From Calothrix sp. 336/3 (GTDB lineage Bacteria; Cyanobacteriota; Cyanobacteriia; Cyanobacteriales; Nostocaceae), in assembly GCF_000734895.2 (NCBI RefSeq), contig NZ_CP011382.1, forward strand, positions 5,682,700 to 5,746,699: a DNA stretch of 64,000 bases, given 5' to 3'. Of the stretch, positions 18,326 through 27,661 are shown piece after piece. The translations under genes and the position numbers were made by a program. Positions within the stretch are counted from its first letter, which is position 1; the number at the start of each line of letters is the position of its first letter. Under the pieces are notes generated by a model, which was given only the letters and a program-made list of their open reading frames with translations, had not been told where the DNA came from and did not search any database.

Positions 18326-19993
18326 TTATAAAACCTCCAGTGAGAGTATAGTTTGGTCATCTTCTTGGGTATGGTTATCAGCTTGGATACGTGCTAGTAA
18401 ATGGTCAAGTGATAAGGGCTTTGGTTCTTGTTTTAAGAGTTGCCATAAACCTTCAGAGTTCAACATCGAAGGTTTCGCACAATCAGTATTGCCCTGAGAT
18501 GCATCCGATGTATCTGTTGTTTTGACTACCATTGCTTCCGTGATACCATCACTTGCTAACAACAAAATATCTCCAGAATTCAGAGATACCTGACCAAATT
18601 TAGCTTGCCATTGTGTTAGGATGCCCAAAGGAATACCACGCACTTTTAAGTAATTTGGTTCACTGATGGTCTCACCTAGAGGCGACCAAATAATTGGATA
18701 GATATGACCAGCATTAGCATAAACTAGCTCTTTGGTGGTAGGGGTGTATCGGGCGATAAACAGAGTGATAAAGCAATTATTGCTAATCAAATCCTCACCT
18801 AGAGCATGGTTCAGATTTTGCATAAGTACATTTGGCATTGCCGGAGTTTCTTGGGAAAGCTCCCGTCGCAAGACAGAAATCGCACTTGCCATAAATAAAG
18901 CAGCAGGAACACCCTTACCAGAAACATCTCCCACTGCCAACCATAAGTCACCTTTAGGGTGAGCAAAGACTTCAAAAAAATCTCCTCCTACCTCACGAGC
19001 AGGATAGCAACAAGCTTGAATTCTGACTTCAGGAACTTCTGGTAGAACTTGGCGCAGCAAATTATTTTGAATTTGACGAGCTACCTCTAGTTCTGCATGA
19101 ATTTGTTGTTGTTTTTCCTGTAGACGTTGATAGAGTTTTGCCTGGGAAAGGGCAAGAGCAGCTTGTTCTGCAACCCCAGTCATCAGTTGAATTTCTTCTT
19201 CTTGCCACTGGCGATCGCTTCCTTGGTGACAAACATATAAAATTGCCAACAAGTGTTGTTGATAGGTAAGTGGTATAGCTATTTGATGACAGCTATTTTC
19301 GTGATGACTACTACTAATTTGATATTCATGGCTAGCTAAAACCTTCTCAATTAAGGGAGTAGTATCAATTGATAAATTGTATATATTTTTACTATTTTCA
19401 TAAAAGAAAGATTCTGGTGTCAGGCGATCGCCATCCACTGGTCGAATCAGGCAATAGCTGGCATCAAAGGACTTACCAATCGTATCTACGATGTTTTCCA
19501 GCATACTGTGGTAATCGAGGGAACCACGAATTGCTGTAGTCATCCCATTGAATAACGACTCTCGCCGCAGGGTACGTTGTAGTTCGTGGATGCGTTTCTT
19601 TACCACCCGATAGGTATCAGCAGCCTGATCCACAATCAGCTTGAGATTCTCTGGCTTCCATGGCTTGGTGATATATTTAAACACCTGACCAGCGTTGATG
19701 GCATCTACTAAATCTTCGACATCGGTAAAACCAGTCAGCAAAATCCGGATGGTATCAGGAAAACGCTCTACTGTCAGACCCAAAAATTCAGTACCATTCA
19801 TTTCAGGCATTCGCTGGTCTGTAATGATTACAGCCATTTCCCCCTCTTTCTCTAGGATGTCAAGGGCAGTTCGAGCGTGAGTCGCTTTGAATACCTGAAA
19901 ATCCCGTCTAAATGTTCTATAGAGTAGTTCTAGGTTATCTGGCTCATCATCTATTACCATGAGCTTGAGTTTAGGGGTCTCTGTATCAGTCAT
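18326..19993 (-). CDS. response regulator-GAF-SpoIIE (PP2C) phosphatase
   Basis: Domain order: a receiver (about 10-125, LMVIDDEPDNLELL and the phospho-acceptor Asp in IITDQRMPEMNG, with Lys in TKPW), a GAF sensor (about 160-290), a short coiled coil (LYQRLQEKQQQIHAELEVARQ), and a SpoIIE-type PP2C phosphatase (about 325-550; VGGDFFEVF, GDVSGKGVPAALFM, NAGH, LLASDGITEA). It should dephosphorylate an anti-sigma antagonist on an input signal. The ATG at 19993 puts the receiver near the N-terminus as in homologues; a longer in-frame start at 20053 would add 20 unlikely residues. The partner kinase gene follows by 3 bp. Confidence 0.93.
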   Translation of the reverse strand: MTDTETPKLKLMVIDDEPDNLELLYRTFRRDFQVFKATHARTALDILEKEGEMAVIITDQRMPEMNGTEFLGLTVERFPDTIRILLTGFTDVEDLVDAINAGQVFKYITKPWKPENLKLIVDQAADTYRVVKKRIHELQRTLRRESLFNGMTTAIRGSLDYHSMLENIVDTIGKSFDASYCLIRPVDGDRLTPESFFYENSKNIYNLSIDTTPLIEKVLASHEYQISSSHHENSCHQIAIPLTYQQHLLAILYVCHQGSDRQWQEEEIQLMTGVAEQAALALSQAKLYQRLQEKQQQIHAELEVARQIQNNLLRQVLPEVPEVRIQACCYPAREVGGDFFEVFAHPKGDLWLAVGDVSGKGVPAALFMASAISVLRRELSQETPAMPNVLMQNLNHALGEDLISNNCFITLFIARYTPTTKELVYANAGHIYPIIWSPLGETISEPNYLKVRGIPLGILTQWQAKFGQVSLNSGDILLLASDGITEAMVVKTTDTSDASQGNTDCAKPSMLNSEGLWQLLKQEPKPLSLDHLLARIQADNHTQEDDQTILSLEVL

Positions 19994-20280
19994 ATTTGAC
20001 TTTTCTTGTGAGATATGATAGCGACAAGAGAGGTTTTCAAGCCATCCTGCCATTAATATGTAATGAGTAAGTTATCTAAGTAGTATAGACCACTCATTTT
20101 TAACATATAGTTTTTGAAAATGCGTAAAATCACGCCCAATATCCAACTGTTCCCGGTTCTCTGTCCTCTTTCCCTAATTCTATTTATCGGCTCCGACCTA
20201 AAGATACAGCACTCGCCGTTCGTTGCTAAGATGGGGTAAAGCGGAATCATTTCAAATCCAGATAGGTGAATCAGAAGACC

Positions 20281-20844
20281 ATGCCTTCGGAAATTGCGGT
20301 TGAAAAGAAAAAATTAAAAAAGCCACCCTTGGAGTTGCATTTTTTAGGCGATCGCGTCCTGCGTCAACCGGCTAAACGCATAGCAAAAGTTGATGAGGAA
20401 ATCAGGGAAATCGTACGACAGATGCTACAAACTATGTATAGTAATGATGGCATTGGTCTGGCAGCGCCCCAAGTCGGGATTAATAAGCAATTAATCGTTA
20501 TCGATATCGAACCGGATAACCCTGCTAACCCTCCCCTAGTTTTGATCAACCCCAGTATCAAACAATTGGCTGGTGAAGTCTGCGTTGCCCAAGAGGGTTG
20601 CTTGAGCATTCCTGGTGTTTATATGGATGTCAAGCGTCAAGATGTATTAGAAATTGCCTATAAAGATGAATATGGTCGCCCTCGGACTTTGAAAGCCGAT
20701 GGGTTGCTATCGCGTTGCATTCAACACGAAATGGATCACCTAAACGGTGTTGTTTTTGTCGATCGCGTCGAAAATTCCCTGGCTTTGGCACAGGAGTTAT
20801 CAAAGAATGGCTTTTCTCAACAAGCAGTCAAACCAGTCACCTAG
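20281..20844 (+). CDS. def: peptide deformylase
   Basis: This metalloenzyme removes the formyl group from nascent proteins. The 187-residue product has all three motifs: GIGLAAPQVG, EGCLSIPG (metal-ligand Cys) and QHEMDHLNG (two metal-ligand His and the catalytic Glu). The ATG at 20281 gives the usual cyanobacterial start (MPSEIAVEKKKLK); an in-frame GTG at 20266 is possible but less likely. A small membrane protein gene follows 15 bp downstream and is probably co-transcribed. Confidence 0.96.
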   Translation: MPSEIAVEKKKLKKPPLELHFLGDRVLRQPAKRIAKVDEEIREIVRQMLQTMYSNDGIGLAAPQVGINKQLIVIDIEPDNPANPPLVLINPSIKQLAGEVCVAQEGCLSIPGVYMDVKRQDVLEIAYKDEYGRPRTLKADGLLSRCIQHEMDHLNGVVFVDRVENSLALAQELSKNGFSQQAVKPVT

Positions 20845-20859
20845 GGAGAATACGTAGTT

Positions 20860-21063
20860 ATGTACATGACACCAAAAAGTGGCATCTTTCTGGGTGCTGC
20901 CTGTATTACGGCGATCGCAGCGGTGGGTTCGATTTTTGAACTCTCTTCTGGAACACCAGATTTAGGCACTCAAACAACAGCCATCATTCTGGCTTTGAGC
21001 ATTCCTCTGACAGTATTATTGTTCTTTGCTGCTGTTAAAGATACCAAGGCAAATATCAAATAG
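20860..21063 (+). CDS. small two-helix membrane protein, unknown function
   Basis: The 67-residue product has two hydrophobic segments (about 8-27 and 40-61) separated by a polar turn (SSGTPDLGTQ), with a basic C-terminus (KDTKANIK). It starts 15 bp after def with the same orientation. I recognise no family. Regular codon use, the close spacing and the clean two-helix pattern support a real gene. Confidence 0.6.
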   Translation: MYMTPKSGIFLGAACITAIAAVGSIFELSSGTPDLGTQTTAIILALSIPLTVLLFFAAVKDTKANIK

Positions 21064-21103
21064 ATTTTAGCAAAAAGCCAAGCCTGATAAATATGTATGG
21101 AGT

Positions 21104-21145
21104 GCGGGCAATGTTCGAGTTAACTCACGCCGAAGTCTTGCCCGC
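21104..21145. terminator. hairpin between convergent genes
   Basis: GCGGGCAA (21104-21111) pairs with TTGCCCGC (21138-21145) around a 26-base loop. It sits between the convergent small membrane protein gene and the GH5 gene. No strong T-run is present, so the terminator call is tentative. Confidence 0.45.
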
Positions 21146-21208
21146 TTATTTGTAGTCAAAATAACTGGTAAATGAAGCATACCGACCTGATGCTGAGATA
21201 AATAGAAA

Positions 21209-22309
21209 TTATTTCCTCGCTTCTGGTTGAAGATTTTGCGTATTTCGTGGAGAAAGGGCAAAAGTCTTGTAGGTACTACCCCAGAAATTATTATTACTAT
21301 CATTCGGTATACCATCCGCAGTTAAAAGGGCATTGGTATCGCTACCATCATACTTCCACAACCAAGCACAAACGCTTACACCCATTTTTTGGGCAGCTTG
21401 CAGAAAAACCCTAGGATTCATCAATTCAGAGGCATTCAGAGGGGCAACCTCACCAAATAATACGACAAAACCTCCTTGTTGCAGCCGTTGTATACGTTCT
21501 TCCATGATTTCCTGGGGTTGCCACAACCATTTTTCGTAGGCGTGAATATCAAAGGCAATGTTGATACGATTTTTTAATAACTCTGCCCCTCGCTGTAAAA
21601 TTACCCTTTCGTCTTGTCCAGTCTCTGCACCTGGAACCAGAATAATATTGGTGGCTGCGATACTACGGATATTGTCTACCATTGTCTGCATATCTTGTAA
21701 CCACAGAGCATCCGAATAACCGTTTAAACCTTGCCAATCATAGGGTTCATTCCAAACCTCAAACCAAACATCAGGCTGATTCTGGAAGTATTGAGCAACC
21801 TCTCGATAGCGTTTCTGATAATCTTGCCACCATTCTGTTTGTGATGGATTGCGACCAAGAAATTTTGTTTTCCTGCTGCCATCCCAACCAAAGGGACAGA
21901 GAATTGTTACTTTGCCGTGGGCACGATTTTCCTGGACAATTTTTTGTAGCGGGTGCAACCAGACTCCCTCCTCTGTCTGGATAGCATCTTCTCCTTGGAT
22001 GGGGTTGTCACGAAAGTTACCGATAAACTCACGCACCATATCTAATCCCCACCCCTGCATATCCTGACTGCTACCACCAAAGGTGTGCATAGCATTAACT
22101 CCACGCCCCACGTAGGGTTGATTATTTTTCATCAACATACCCTGAGCAACTTTGTACTGAGATGGAGGGGAATTACTGGTAAGGGATTGTACAGGGAAAG
22201 AGAAGGAAAGGATGAGAGATAGTAGGGCGATCGCCTTCCAAGACACCCTAGGGATAAAACTCAGAAAACGCGGCATACTTTTGGCAGGAGAAGGGGAGGG
22301 AAGGGACAT
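21209..22309 (-). CDS. secreted glycoside hydrolase, cellulase (GH5-like) family
   Basis: The 366-residue protein begins with basic residues and a hydrophobic segment (about 22-42, AIALLSLILSFSFPVQSL), a likely signal peptide. The (beta/alpha)8 hydrolase signature WFEVWNEPYDW contains the acid/base Glu, and VVLFGEVAPLN near residue 300 probably holds the nucleophile Glu. The family cleaves beta-glucans or mannans; the natural substrate is unknown, and envelope or exopolysaccharide turnover is plausible. Only 32 bp separate it from the upstream aldehyde dehydrogenase gene, so an operon is possible though the functions look unrelated. Confidence 0.85.
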   Translation of the reverse strand: MSLPSPSPAKSMPRFLSFIPRVSWKAIALLSLILSFSFPVQSLTSNSPPSQYKVAQGMLMKNNQPYVGRGVNAMHTFGGSSQDMQGWGLDMVREFIGNFRDNPIQGEDAIQTEEGVWLHPLQKIVQENRAHGKVTILCPFGWDGSRKTKFLGRNPSQTEWWQDYQKRYREVAQYFQNQPDVWFEVWNEPYDWQGLNGYSDALWLQDMQTMVDNIRSIAATNIILVPGAETGQDERVILQRGAELLKNRINIAFDIHAYEKWLWQPQEIMEERIQRLQQGGFVVLFGEVAPLNASELMNPRVFLQAAQKMGVSVCAWLWKYDGSDTNALLTADGIPNDSNNNFWGSTYKTFALSPRNTQNLQPEARK

Positions 22310-22341
22310 GGGAGTAAAAGTATTTTTTGTTGCCTCTTTTT

Positions 22342-23832
22342 CTAACTCCGATTATCAATTTGTGCTCGTTGTAAACTGCCAGAAAAGTCTACATATACTG
22401 TCTTCCACTCGGTAAAGATATCTAAAGCAGTGCTTCCCGCTTCTCGGTGTCCATTACCCGTTCGTTTCACACCCCCAAAGGGTAAATGCACTTCTGCACC
22501 AATTGTCGGACCATTGATATAGGTGATTCCGGCTTCAATATCCCGGATTGCGGCAAAAGCACGATTAATGTCGCGGGTATATATAGAAGAAGATAATCCA
22601 TAATTTGTATTGTTAATGATGGCGATCGCCTCGGCAAAATCATTAACTTCCATTACAGCAACTACGGGACCAAAAATTTCTTCCTGAGCAACTCGCATCC
22701 CTGGAGTCACCCCATCCAAAATCGTCGGTAAGAAGAAATAACCTTTTCCTAGTTCTCCCTCCCTAGCGATATCACCACCCATTACCACCTTTGCTCCCTC
22801 TTCACGGGCAATATCTATGTACTGCCGCACCTGTTGTAATTGTCTGTGATTAATTATCGGTCCAATTTCCGTATTGGGGTCAATTGCTGCACCTAATCGT
22901 AACTGACTCGCCCGTGATTGCAACATCTGAGTAAATTTTTCCTTGATATCGCGGTGCAAAATTAACCGACTAGTGGCAGTACAACGTTGCCCTGTCGTAC
23001 CAAATGCGCCCCAGATCGCCCCCTCTAAAGCTAATTCTAAATCCGCGTCTTCCATGACAATCTGGGCATTTTTCCCACCCATTTCCAAACATACGCGCTT
23101 ATGGCTACGTCCACAAATTCCCCCCACCTCAGCTCCCGTCTGGGAAGAACCTGTGAAAGAAACTAAATCCACATCTGGGTGTTCTACTAAGGCTTTACCT
23201 ACTTCTTCCCCAACTCCGTGAACTAAATTTACCACTCCTGGGGGGAAACCTGCGGCGGCAAAAATTTCTATTAATTTCGTTGCACAAGCAGGGGTATCTT
23301 CCGCAGGCTTAAGAATTACAGTATTCCCACAAACTAAAGCCGGCATTGCTTTCCAGCAGGGGATGGCTACGGGAAAATTCCAGGGTGTAATTAATGCACA
23401 GACACCAATGGGCACCCGTACCGTCATGGCGAACTTATTCGGCATTTCTGAGGGTGTCGTTTGTCCGTATAATCTTCGCCCCTCTCCAGCACTATAAAAG
23501 GCGCAATCGATACCTTCCTGGACATCTCCCCTAGCTTCTGCTATGGGTTTGCCCATTTCTTGGCTGATGAGTTGGGCAAGTTCTTCTTTATACTGAGTCA
23601 GAATTTCTCCGACTTTAAATATATATTCGGCTCTGGTGGGAGCTGGAATCTGTCGCCAGGTTTGATAAGCATGACGTGCAGCAGCGACGGCGGCATTGAC
23701 ATCTGGAGAATTGGAGCGGGGAAAGGTGGCAACAAGTTCTTCCGTATTCGCAGGATTACGACTTTCTAGAGTATCTGATGTTATGGCATCCAACCATTGA
23801 CCATTGATATAGTTTTGGCATCTAAAAGTCAT
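22342..23832 (-). CDS. NAD(P)-dependent aldehyde dehydrogenase family protein
   Basis: The 496-residue protein spans the full ALDH fold: PWNFPVAIPCWK, NTVILKPAEDTP, FTGSSQTGAEV (cofactor loop), LEMGGKNAQIV (general-base Glu), TTGQRCTATSR (catalytic Cys), EEIFGPVVAV and PFGGVKRTGNGHREAG. It oxidises an aldehyde to an acid through a thioester. The C-terminal signature resembles semialdehyde dehydrogenases of the aminoadipate/betaine type, but the substrate cannot be fixed from sequence alone. It is distinct from the succinate-semialdehyde dehydrogenase at 59143-60510. Confidence 0.9.
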   Translation of the reverse strand: MTFRCQNYINGQWLDAITSDTLESRNPANTEELVATFPRSNSPDVNAAVAAARHAYQTWRQIPAPTRAEYIFKVGEILTQYKEELAQLISQEMGKPIAEARGDVQEGIDCAFYSAGEGRRLYGQTTPSEMPNKFAMTVRVPIGVCALITPWNFPVAIPCWKAMPALVCGNTVILKPAEDTPACATKLIEIFAAAGFPPGVVNLVHGVGEEVGKALVEHPDVDLVSFTGSSQTGAEVGGICGRSHKRVCLEMGGKNAQIVMEDADLELALEGAIWGAFGTTGQRCTATSRLILHRDIKEKFTQMLQSRASQLRLGAAIDPNTEIGPIINHRQLQQVRQYIDIAREEGAKVVMGGDIAREGELGKGYFFLPTILDGVTPGMRVAQEEIFGPVVAVMEVNDFAEAIAIINNTNYGLSSSIYTRDINRAFAAIRDIEAGITYINGPTIGAEVHLPFGGVKRTGNGHREAGSTALDIFTEWKTVYVDFSGSLQRAQIDNRS

Positions 23833-23995
23833 GGTTAAGACCTCCGATTGTGTATCAAGCTTTGCCTTTAGTTTCGCTCCTATTTTTTGGCAGCGTCAAC
23901 CCTTTTCCCTACGGGATGCTCGCGAACAGTGAATCTAAAATTCAAAATTAATACAGCGTGAGCGTTTCGTTGATTGAATGATTGCTTTATTTCCG

Positions 23996-24047
23996 CTCCC
24001 TACTCCTTACTCCTTACTCCCGACTCCCGACTCCCGACTCCCTACTC
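23996..24047. repeat. STRR: seven tandem heptamers CTCC[CT][TG]A
   Basis: The order is CTCCCTA, CTCCTTA twice, CTCCCGA three times, CTCCCTA, then a partial CTC. Short tandemly repeated heptamers of this type are a known mark of heterocystous cyanobacterial genomes. The array lies in the divergent gap between the aldehyde dehydrogenase gene and era. Confidence 0.9.
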
Positions 24048-24168
24048 ATTAGCAATGATTCCTACTTTAGTTGTAGATTAAGTTTAGGTGTGAAGTGACA
24101 ATACTCAGGTGATTCTCTGATATTTACCTCACACCAGAGAAAACAACAACTCAGAGATATAAAAAGTT

Positions 24169-25143
24169 ATGACGGTGGAGTCCCAAGTAAATAGTATAGA
24201 AAATGACATTTTCTCTACGTTGGGAGATGTAACTATTCCCCAAGCTCCTCCTGAATTTAGGTCAGGGTTTATCGGAATTATCGGTCGCCCGAATGTCGGT
24301 AAATCTACCTTGATGAATTATTTAGTTGGTCAAAAAATTGCTATTACTTCCCCCGTAGCTCAAACCACGCGAAACCGACTGCGGGGTATTTTGACGACTC
24401 CAGAAGCACAGATGATTTTTGTGGATACTCCTGGTATTCATAAACCCCACCACCAACTGGGTGAAGTGTTGGTACAAAATGCCAAAATTGCTATTGAATC
24501 AGTGGATGTGGTGCTATTTGTAGTGGATGGGACTAGTGCTTGTGGTGCTGGCGATCGCTACATCTTTGAATTACTCTATCGTAGTCAAACACCTGTGATT
24601 CTGGGGTTAAATAAAATTGATGGGCAACCCCCAAATCCAGAGAAAATTGACGAAAGTTACATACAACTGACAGAAAATACTCCCTGGCAAACGGTGAAAT
24701 TTTCTGCCAAGACTGGGGAAGGTTTACCACATCTGCAACAAATCTTAATTGAAAACCTTGCACCTGGTCCCTATTATTATCCACCGGATTTGGTGACAGA
24801 CCAACCGGAACGTTTTATCATGGGCGAATTAATTCGGGAACAAATTTTACTGCTAACACGGGAAGAAGTACCCCATTCTGTGGCGATCGCTATCGATAAA
24901 GTGGAAGAAACCCCTTCTCTCACCCGTGTGATTGCAACCATCAATGTTGAAAGGGATTCCCAAAAAGGTATTCTCATTGGGAAGGGTGGTTCTATGCTCA
25001 AATCCGTAGGTAGCGCAGCACGGGAGCAAATTCAGAAATTAATCGCTGGCAAGGTATATTTGGAGTTATTTGTCAAGGTACAACCAAAATGGCGACATTC
25101 GCGGATTCGGTTGGCAGAGTTAGGGTATCGTGTGGAGGAGTAG
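24169..25143 (+). CDS. era: GTPase Era
   Basis: Era is an essential GTPase that binds 16S rRNA and helps 30S assembly. The 324-residue protein has the G1 motif GRPNVGKST, G3 DTPGIHKP, G4 NKID and a C-terminal KH domain with GKGGSMLKSVGSAAREQI. About 28 extra N-terminal residues precede the GTPase domain. A NarL-type regulator follows 40 bp downstream on the same strand. Confidence 0.96.
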   Translation: MTVESQVNSIENDIFSTLGDVTIPQAPPEFRSGFIGIIGRPNVGKSTLMNYLVGQKIAITSPVAQTTRNRLRGILTTPEAQMIFVDTPGIHKPHHQLGEVLVQNAKIAIESVDVVLFVVDGTSACGAGDRYIFELLYRSQTPVILGLNKIDGQPPNPEKIDESYIQLTENTPWQTVKFSAKTGEGLPHLQQILIENLAPGPYYYPPDLVTDQPERFIMGELIREQILLLTREEVPHSVAIAIDKVEETPSLTRVIATINVERDSQKGILIGKGGSMLKSVGSAAREQIQKLIAGKVYLELFVKVQPKWRHSRIRLAELGYRVEE

Positions 25144-25183
25144 GTAATAAAAGAATTACTTGTGAATTTCGGAGCGAAGCAAG

Positions 25184-25849
25184 GTGACGAATCCTTTGAA
25201 TTTACCACCCGGAGTGCTCACTTTAAGGGTATTAATTGTCGAAGATGATCCAATGATGCAATTGGGTTTAGAAAGTTCATTGCTGCTCTATCCCCAATTA
25301 GAAATTATTGGACAGGTTGAAGATGGTTATTTTGCCGTCCAAGCTGCACTACAATTAAAACCAGATGTGATCATCATGGACATTGGTTTACCACGTCTTG
25401 ATGGTATCGCCGCAACTCAGAAAATCAAAGCAGCATTACCGACAACCCACGTTGTCATGTTGACTTCTCACCAAACAGAGACAGAAATTATTGCTGCATT
25501 ATCTAGTGGTGCGGATGCCTATTGCATTAAAGGCGCAAGTGTAGAAAGATTAATAGGTGCGATCACAGCAGCTGTCGAAGGTGCAACCTATCTCGATCCG
25601 CAAATAGCTAGAAAGGTAATCGATAACCTCAAACCACCTTCTCCCAAAGGAAATACTGCTCATCTCTCAGAACGGGAACTAGAAGTATTAAAGTTAATGG
25701 TAGAAGGTTTGAGTAATCCCGAAATTGCAGAAAAACTCTACGTCAGTACCAATACAGTCAAAACCCATGTGCGGGGAATTATGAATAAACTGTCTGTGGA
25801 TGATCGAGTACAAGCAGCAGTAGTCGCTCTGCGAACAGGAATAGTTTAA
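25184..25849 (+). CDS. NarL/LuxR-type response regulator
   Basis: The 221-residue protein has a receiver domain (about 13-130; acidic pair VEDD, phospho-acceptor Asp in IIMDIGLPRLDG, Lys in CIKGAS) and a LuxR-type helix-turn-helix (about 155-215; LSERELEVLKLMVEGLSNPE, VSTNTVKTHV). The start is a GTG. No sensor kinase is adjacent, so the input and targets are unknown. It is convergent with moaB with only 21 bp between stops. Confidence 0.94.
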   Translation: MTNPLNLPPGVLTLRVLIVEDDPMMQLGLESSLLLYPQLEIIGQVEDGYFAVQAALQLKPDVIIMDIGLPRLDGIAATQKIKAALPTTHVVMLTSHQTETEIIAALSSGADAYCIKGASVERLIGAITAAVEGATYLDPQIARKVIDNLKPPSPKGNTAHLSERELEVLKLMVEGLSNPEIAEKLYVSTNTVKTHVRGIMNKLSVDDRVQAAVVALRTGIV

Positions 25850-25870
25850 ATTTAAAACTTATAGTTGAAA

Positions 25871-26374
25871 TTATCCCCGTAACTGTGTCACTAAATGGAC
25901 TAATTCTGGTATAATCAGTTTCTCCATCCCTAGACGTACAGCATTACTCGAACCAGGTAGGGAAAAAATTAATTTTTGTTGATAAACACCAGCAACTGCA
26001 CGAGAGGCGATCGCCCTAGAACCAATTTCCTGATAACTTAGAAACCGAAACAACTCACCAAATCCTGGCAAGGTTTTATTTAAAAGCTTTTCCACCGCAT
26101 CATAGGTTGTATCCCGTGGAGCAATACCCGTACCACCATTCAAAATGATTGCATCAATGACAGGATTTTCACTCAAAGAAGCCAATCGCTGCTGAATCTG
26201 TACTGGCTCATCCGGGATAATCATATAGGACGCAATACAATGATTCTCAGCTTGTAATAAATCTTGAATCAATCGACCACTTTTATCTGTTTCTTGAGAA
26301 CGAGTATCACTAACAGTCAGCACTGCACAAGTGACAGTAACTCCTATTTTATCAGCGTGGGGAATGGGATTCAT
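25871..26374 (-). CDS. moaB: molybdenum cofactor biosynthesis protein MoaB/Mog family
   Basis: The 167-residue protein has the MoCF domain signatures: AVLTVSDTRSQETDKSG, ILNGGTGIAPRDTTYDA, GFGELFRFLSYQEIGSRA and FSLPGSSNAVRLGM. Members bind molybdopterin and act in its adenylylation (Mog) or have a less defined role (MoaB). Length suits MoaB. No other moa gene is in the window. Confidence 0.92.
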   Translation of the reverse strand: MNPIPHADKIGVTVTCAVLTVSDTRSQETDKSGRLIQDLLQAENHCIASYMIIPDEPVQIQQRLASLSENPVIDAIILNGGTGIAPRDTTYDAVEKLLNKTLPGFGELFRFLSYQEIGSRAIASRAVAGVYQQKLIFSLPGSSNAVRLGMEKLIIPELVHLVTQLRG

Positions 26375-26632
26375 TGATTTGGTAATCGGGAATGGGTGAT
26401 AGGTAATAGAAGTTTATATTTTATTGCTCAACTTTGCTCACGATAAAACTCGTTAGGAATTGTGAGGTATATGAAACAGAAAGTCATCACGCACCAAAAT
26501 TCAGTGAATAGTCGCGTACTTTCCTTCTTAGCACGACAGTAAAATTGCAGGAAGCAAATTCACACCACAATTTCTCTACCATGTATAGTTATGTGTGTTT
26601 ACCCATTACCTATTACCCACCAGATAAATCAT

Positions 26633-26968
26633 CTATGACTTATCAAATCCCAAATCATTCTCCTCTGCATATTCTTCCATAAACTGCATAAACTGTTCCC
26701 ACTCCTGGGGAGACTTCATCAGATATACTGCTTCGATTGCTTCCGGTTTCCCGTTGACAAATTTTGCCTTAACTTCTCTGGTAACTAGCTCACCACCCTT
26801 GAAAATTAAGTACATACCAGTGATATCTTCTGTACTACTTTCACTCAGAGCTTTAGGATTAGTAAAAGTAAAAGTTGCTGTACCACTCTCACCAGTGCGC
26901 GATCGCGTCAAACGCACATCGGGAATTACGTCTTCGTCAATACCTTTGGAAAATTGAATTTTTGCCAT
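26633..26968 (-). CDS. psb28: photosystem II assembly protein Psb28
   Basis: Psb28 binds photosystem II assembly intermediates near CP47 and cytochrome b559 and protects them during biogenesis. The 111-residue protein matches the family over its full length (IQFSKGIDEDVIPDVRLTRS, GMYLIFKGGEL, FVNGKPEAIEAVYLM, and a C-terminal EEYAEENDLGF). It is soluble with no transit sequence. It is monocistronic by spacing. Confidence 0.97.
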   Translation of the reverse strand: MAKIQFSKGIDEDVIPDVRLTRSRTGESGTATFTFTNPKALSESSTEDITGMYLIFKGGELVTREVKAKFVNGKPEAIEAVYLMKSPQEWEQFMQFMEEYAEENDLGFDKS

Positions 26969-27070
26969 GATGGGCGAATTTAAAGTTTTGTAATGTTCAA
27001 GTTAACATTCTCTCATCATTTAGAGCTGTATTGAGAGGATTTTTCAGATTTATTATCTCAGTATAAATTC

Positions 27071-27523
27071 TTATTTATGCTCTTTCTCTAGTATTAAAGT
27101 TACAGGTCCATCATTTTCAATATTCACCTGCATCATTGCCCCAAATTTACCAGTTTCCACCCTCAAGCCACTGCTACGGAGGTTATCTACAAACAGATTA
27201 TATAGCTCCTCAGCCATCATAGGGGCTGCCGAACCATCAAAGGAAGGACGACGACCTTTACGACAATCCCCGTAGAGGGTAAACTGGCTCACCACCAGTA
27301 AATCACCCTGGATATCTTGTATCGATTTTTGCCATCGACCATCATTTTCTGTCCCCGGAAAAATTCTTAAATCTAAGCATTTCGCCACCATCCAATTCAC
27401 TTCCACCTCAGTGTCAGTATGAGCGATACCCACCAGTAAATTGAGTCCTCGCCCAATTTGACCGATAATTTCTCCATTCACCATGACTTGAGATGATCTG
27501 ACTCTTTGGATAACAACACGCAT
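27071..27523 (-). CDS. dtd: D-aminoacyl-tRNA deacylase
   Basis: DTD hydrolyses D-aminoacyl-tRNAs (and Gly-tRNA-Ala) to keep translation chirally pure. The 150-residue protein has the cross-subunit active-site motifs LLVVSQFTLYGD and MQVNIENDGPVTLILE (the Gly/Pro-containing chiral filter), plus RGRRPSFDGSA-like residues. Length is exact for the family. Confidence 0.95.
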   Translation of the reverse strand: MRVVIQRVRSSQVMVNGEIIGQIGRGLNLLVGIAHTDTEVEVNWMVAKCLDLRIFPGTENDGRWQKSIQDIQGDLLVVSQFTLYGDCRKGRRPSFDGSAAPMMAEELYNLFVDNLRSSGLRVETGKFGAMMQVNIENDGPVTLILEKEHK

Positions 27524-27661
27524 AATTTTTGATAATAGGGAATAGGGAAAAGGCTAAAGATGCAAAAGTTCTCTTCTACAAAAACGATCAACCCTCCCCT
27601 TAACTTCCTTCCCATTCCCGTTCTACTTACCTCGGTACAAGTCGCTTACAGGGAGAATGTT

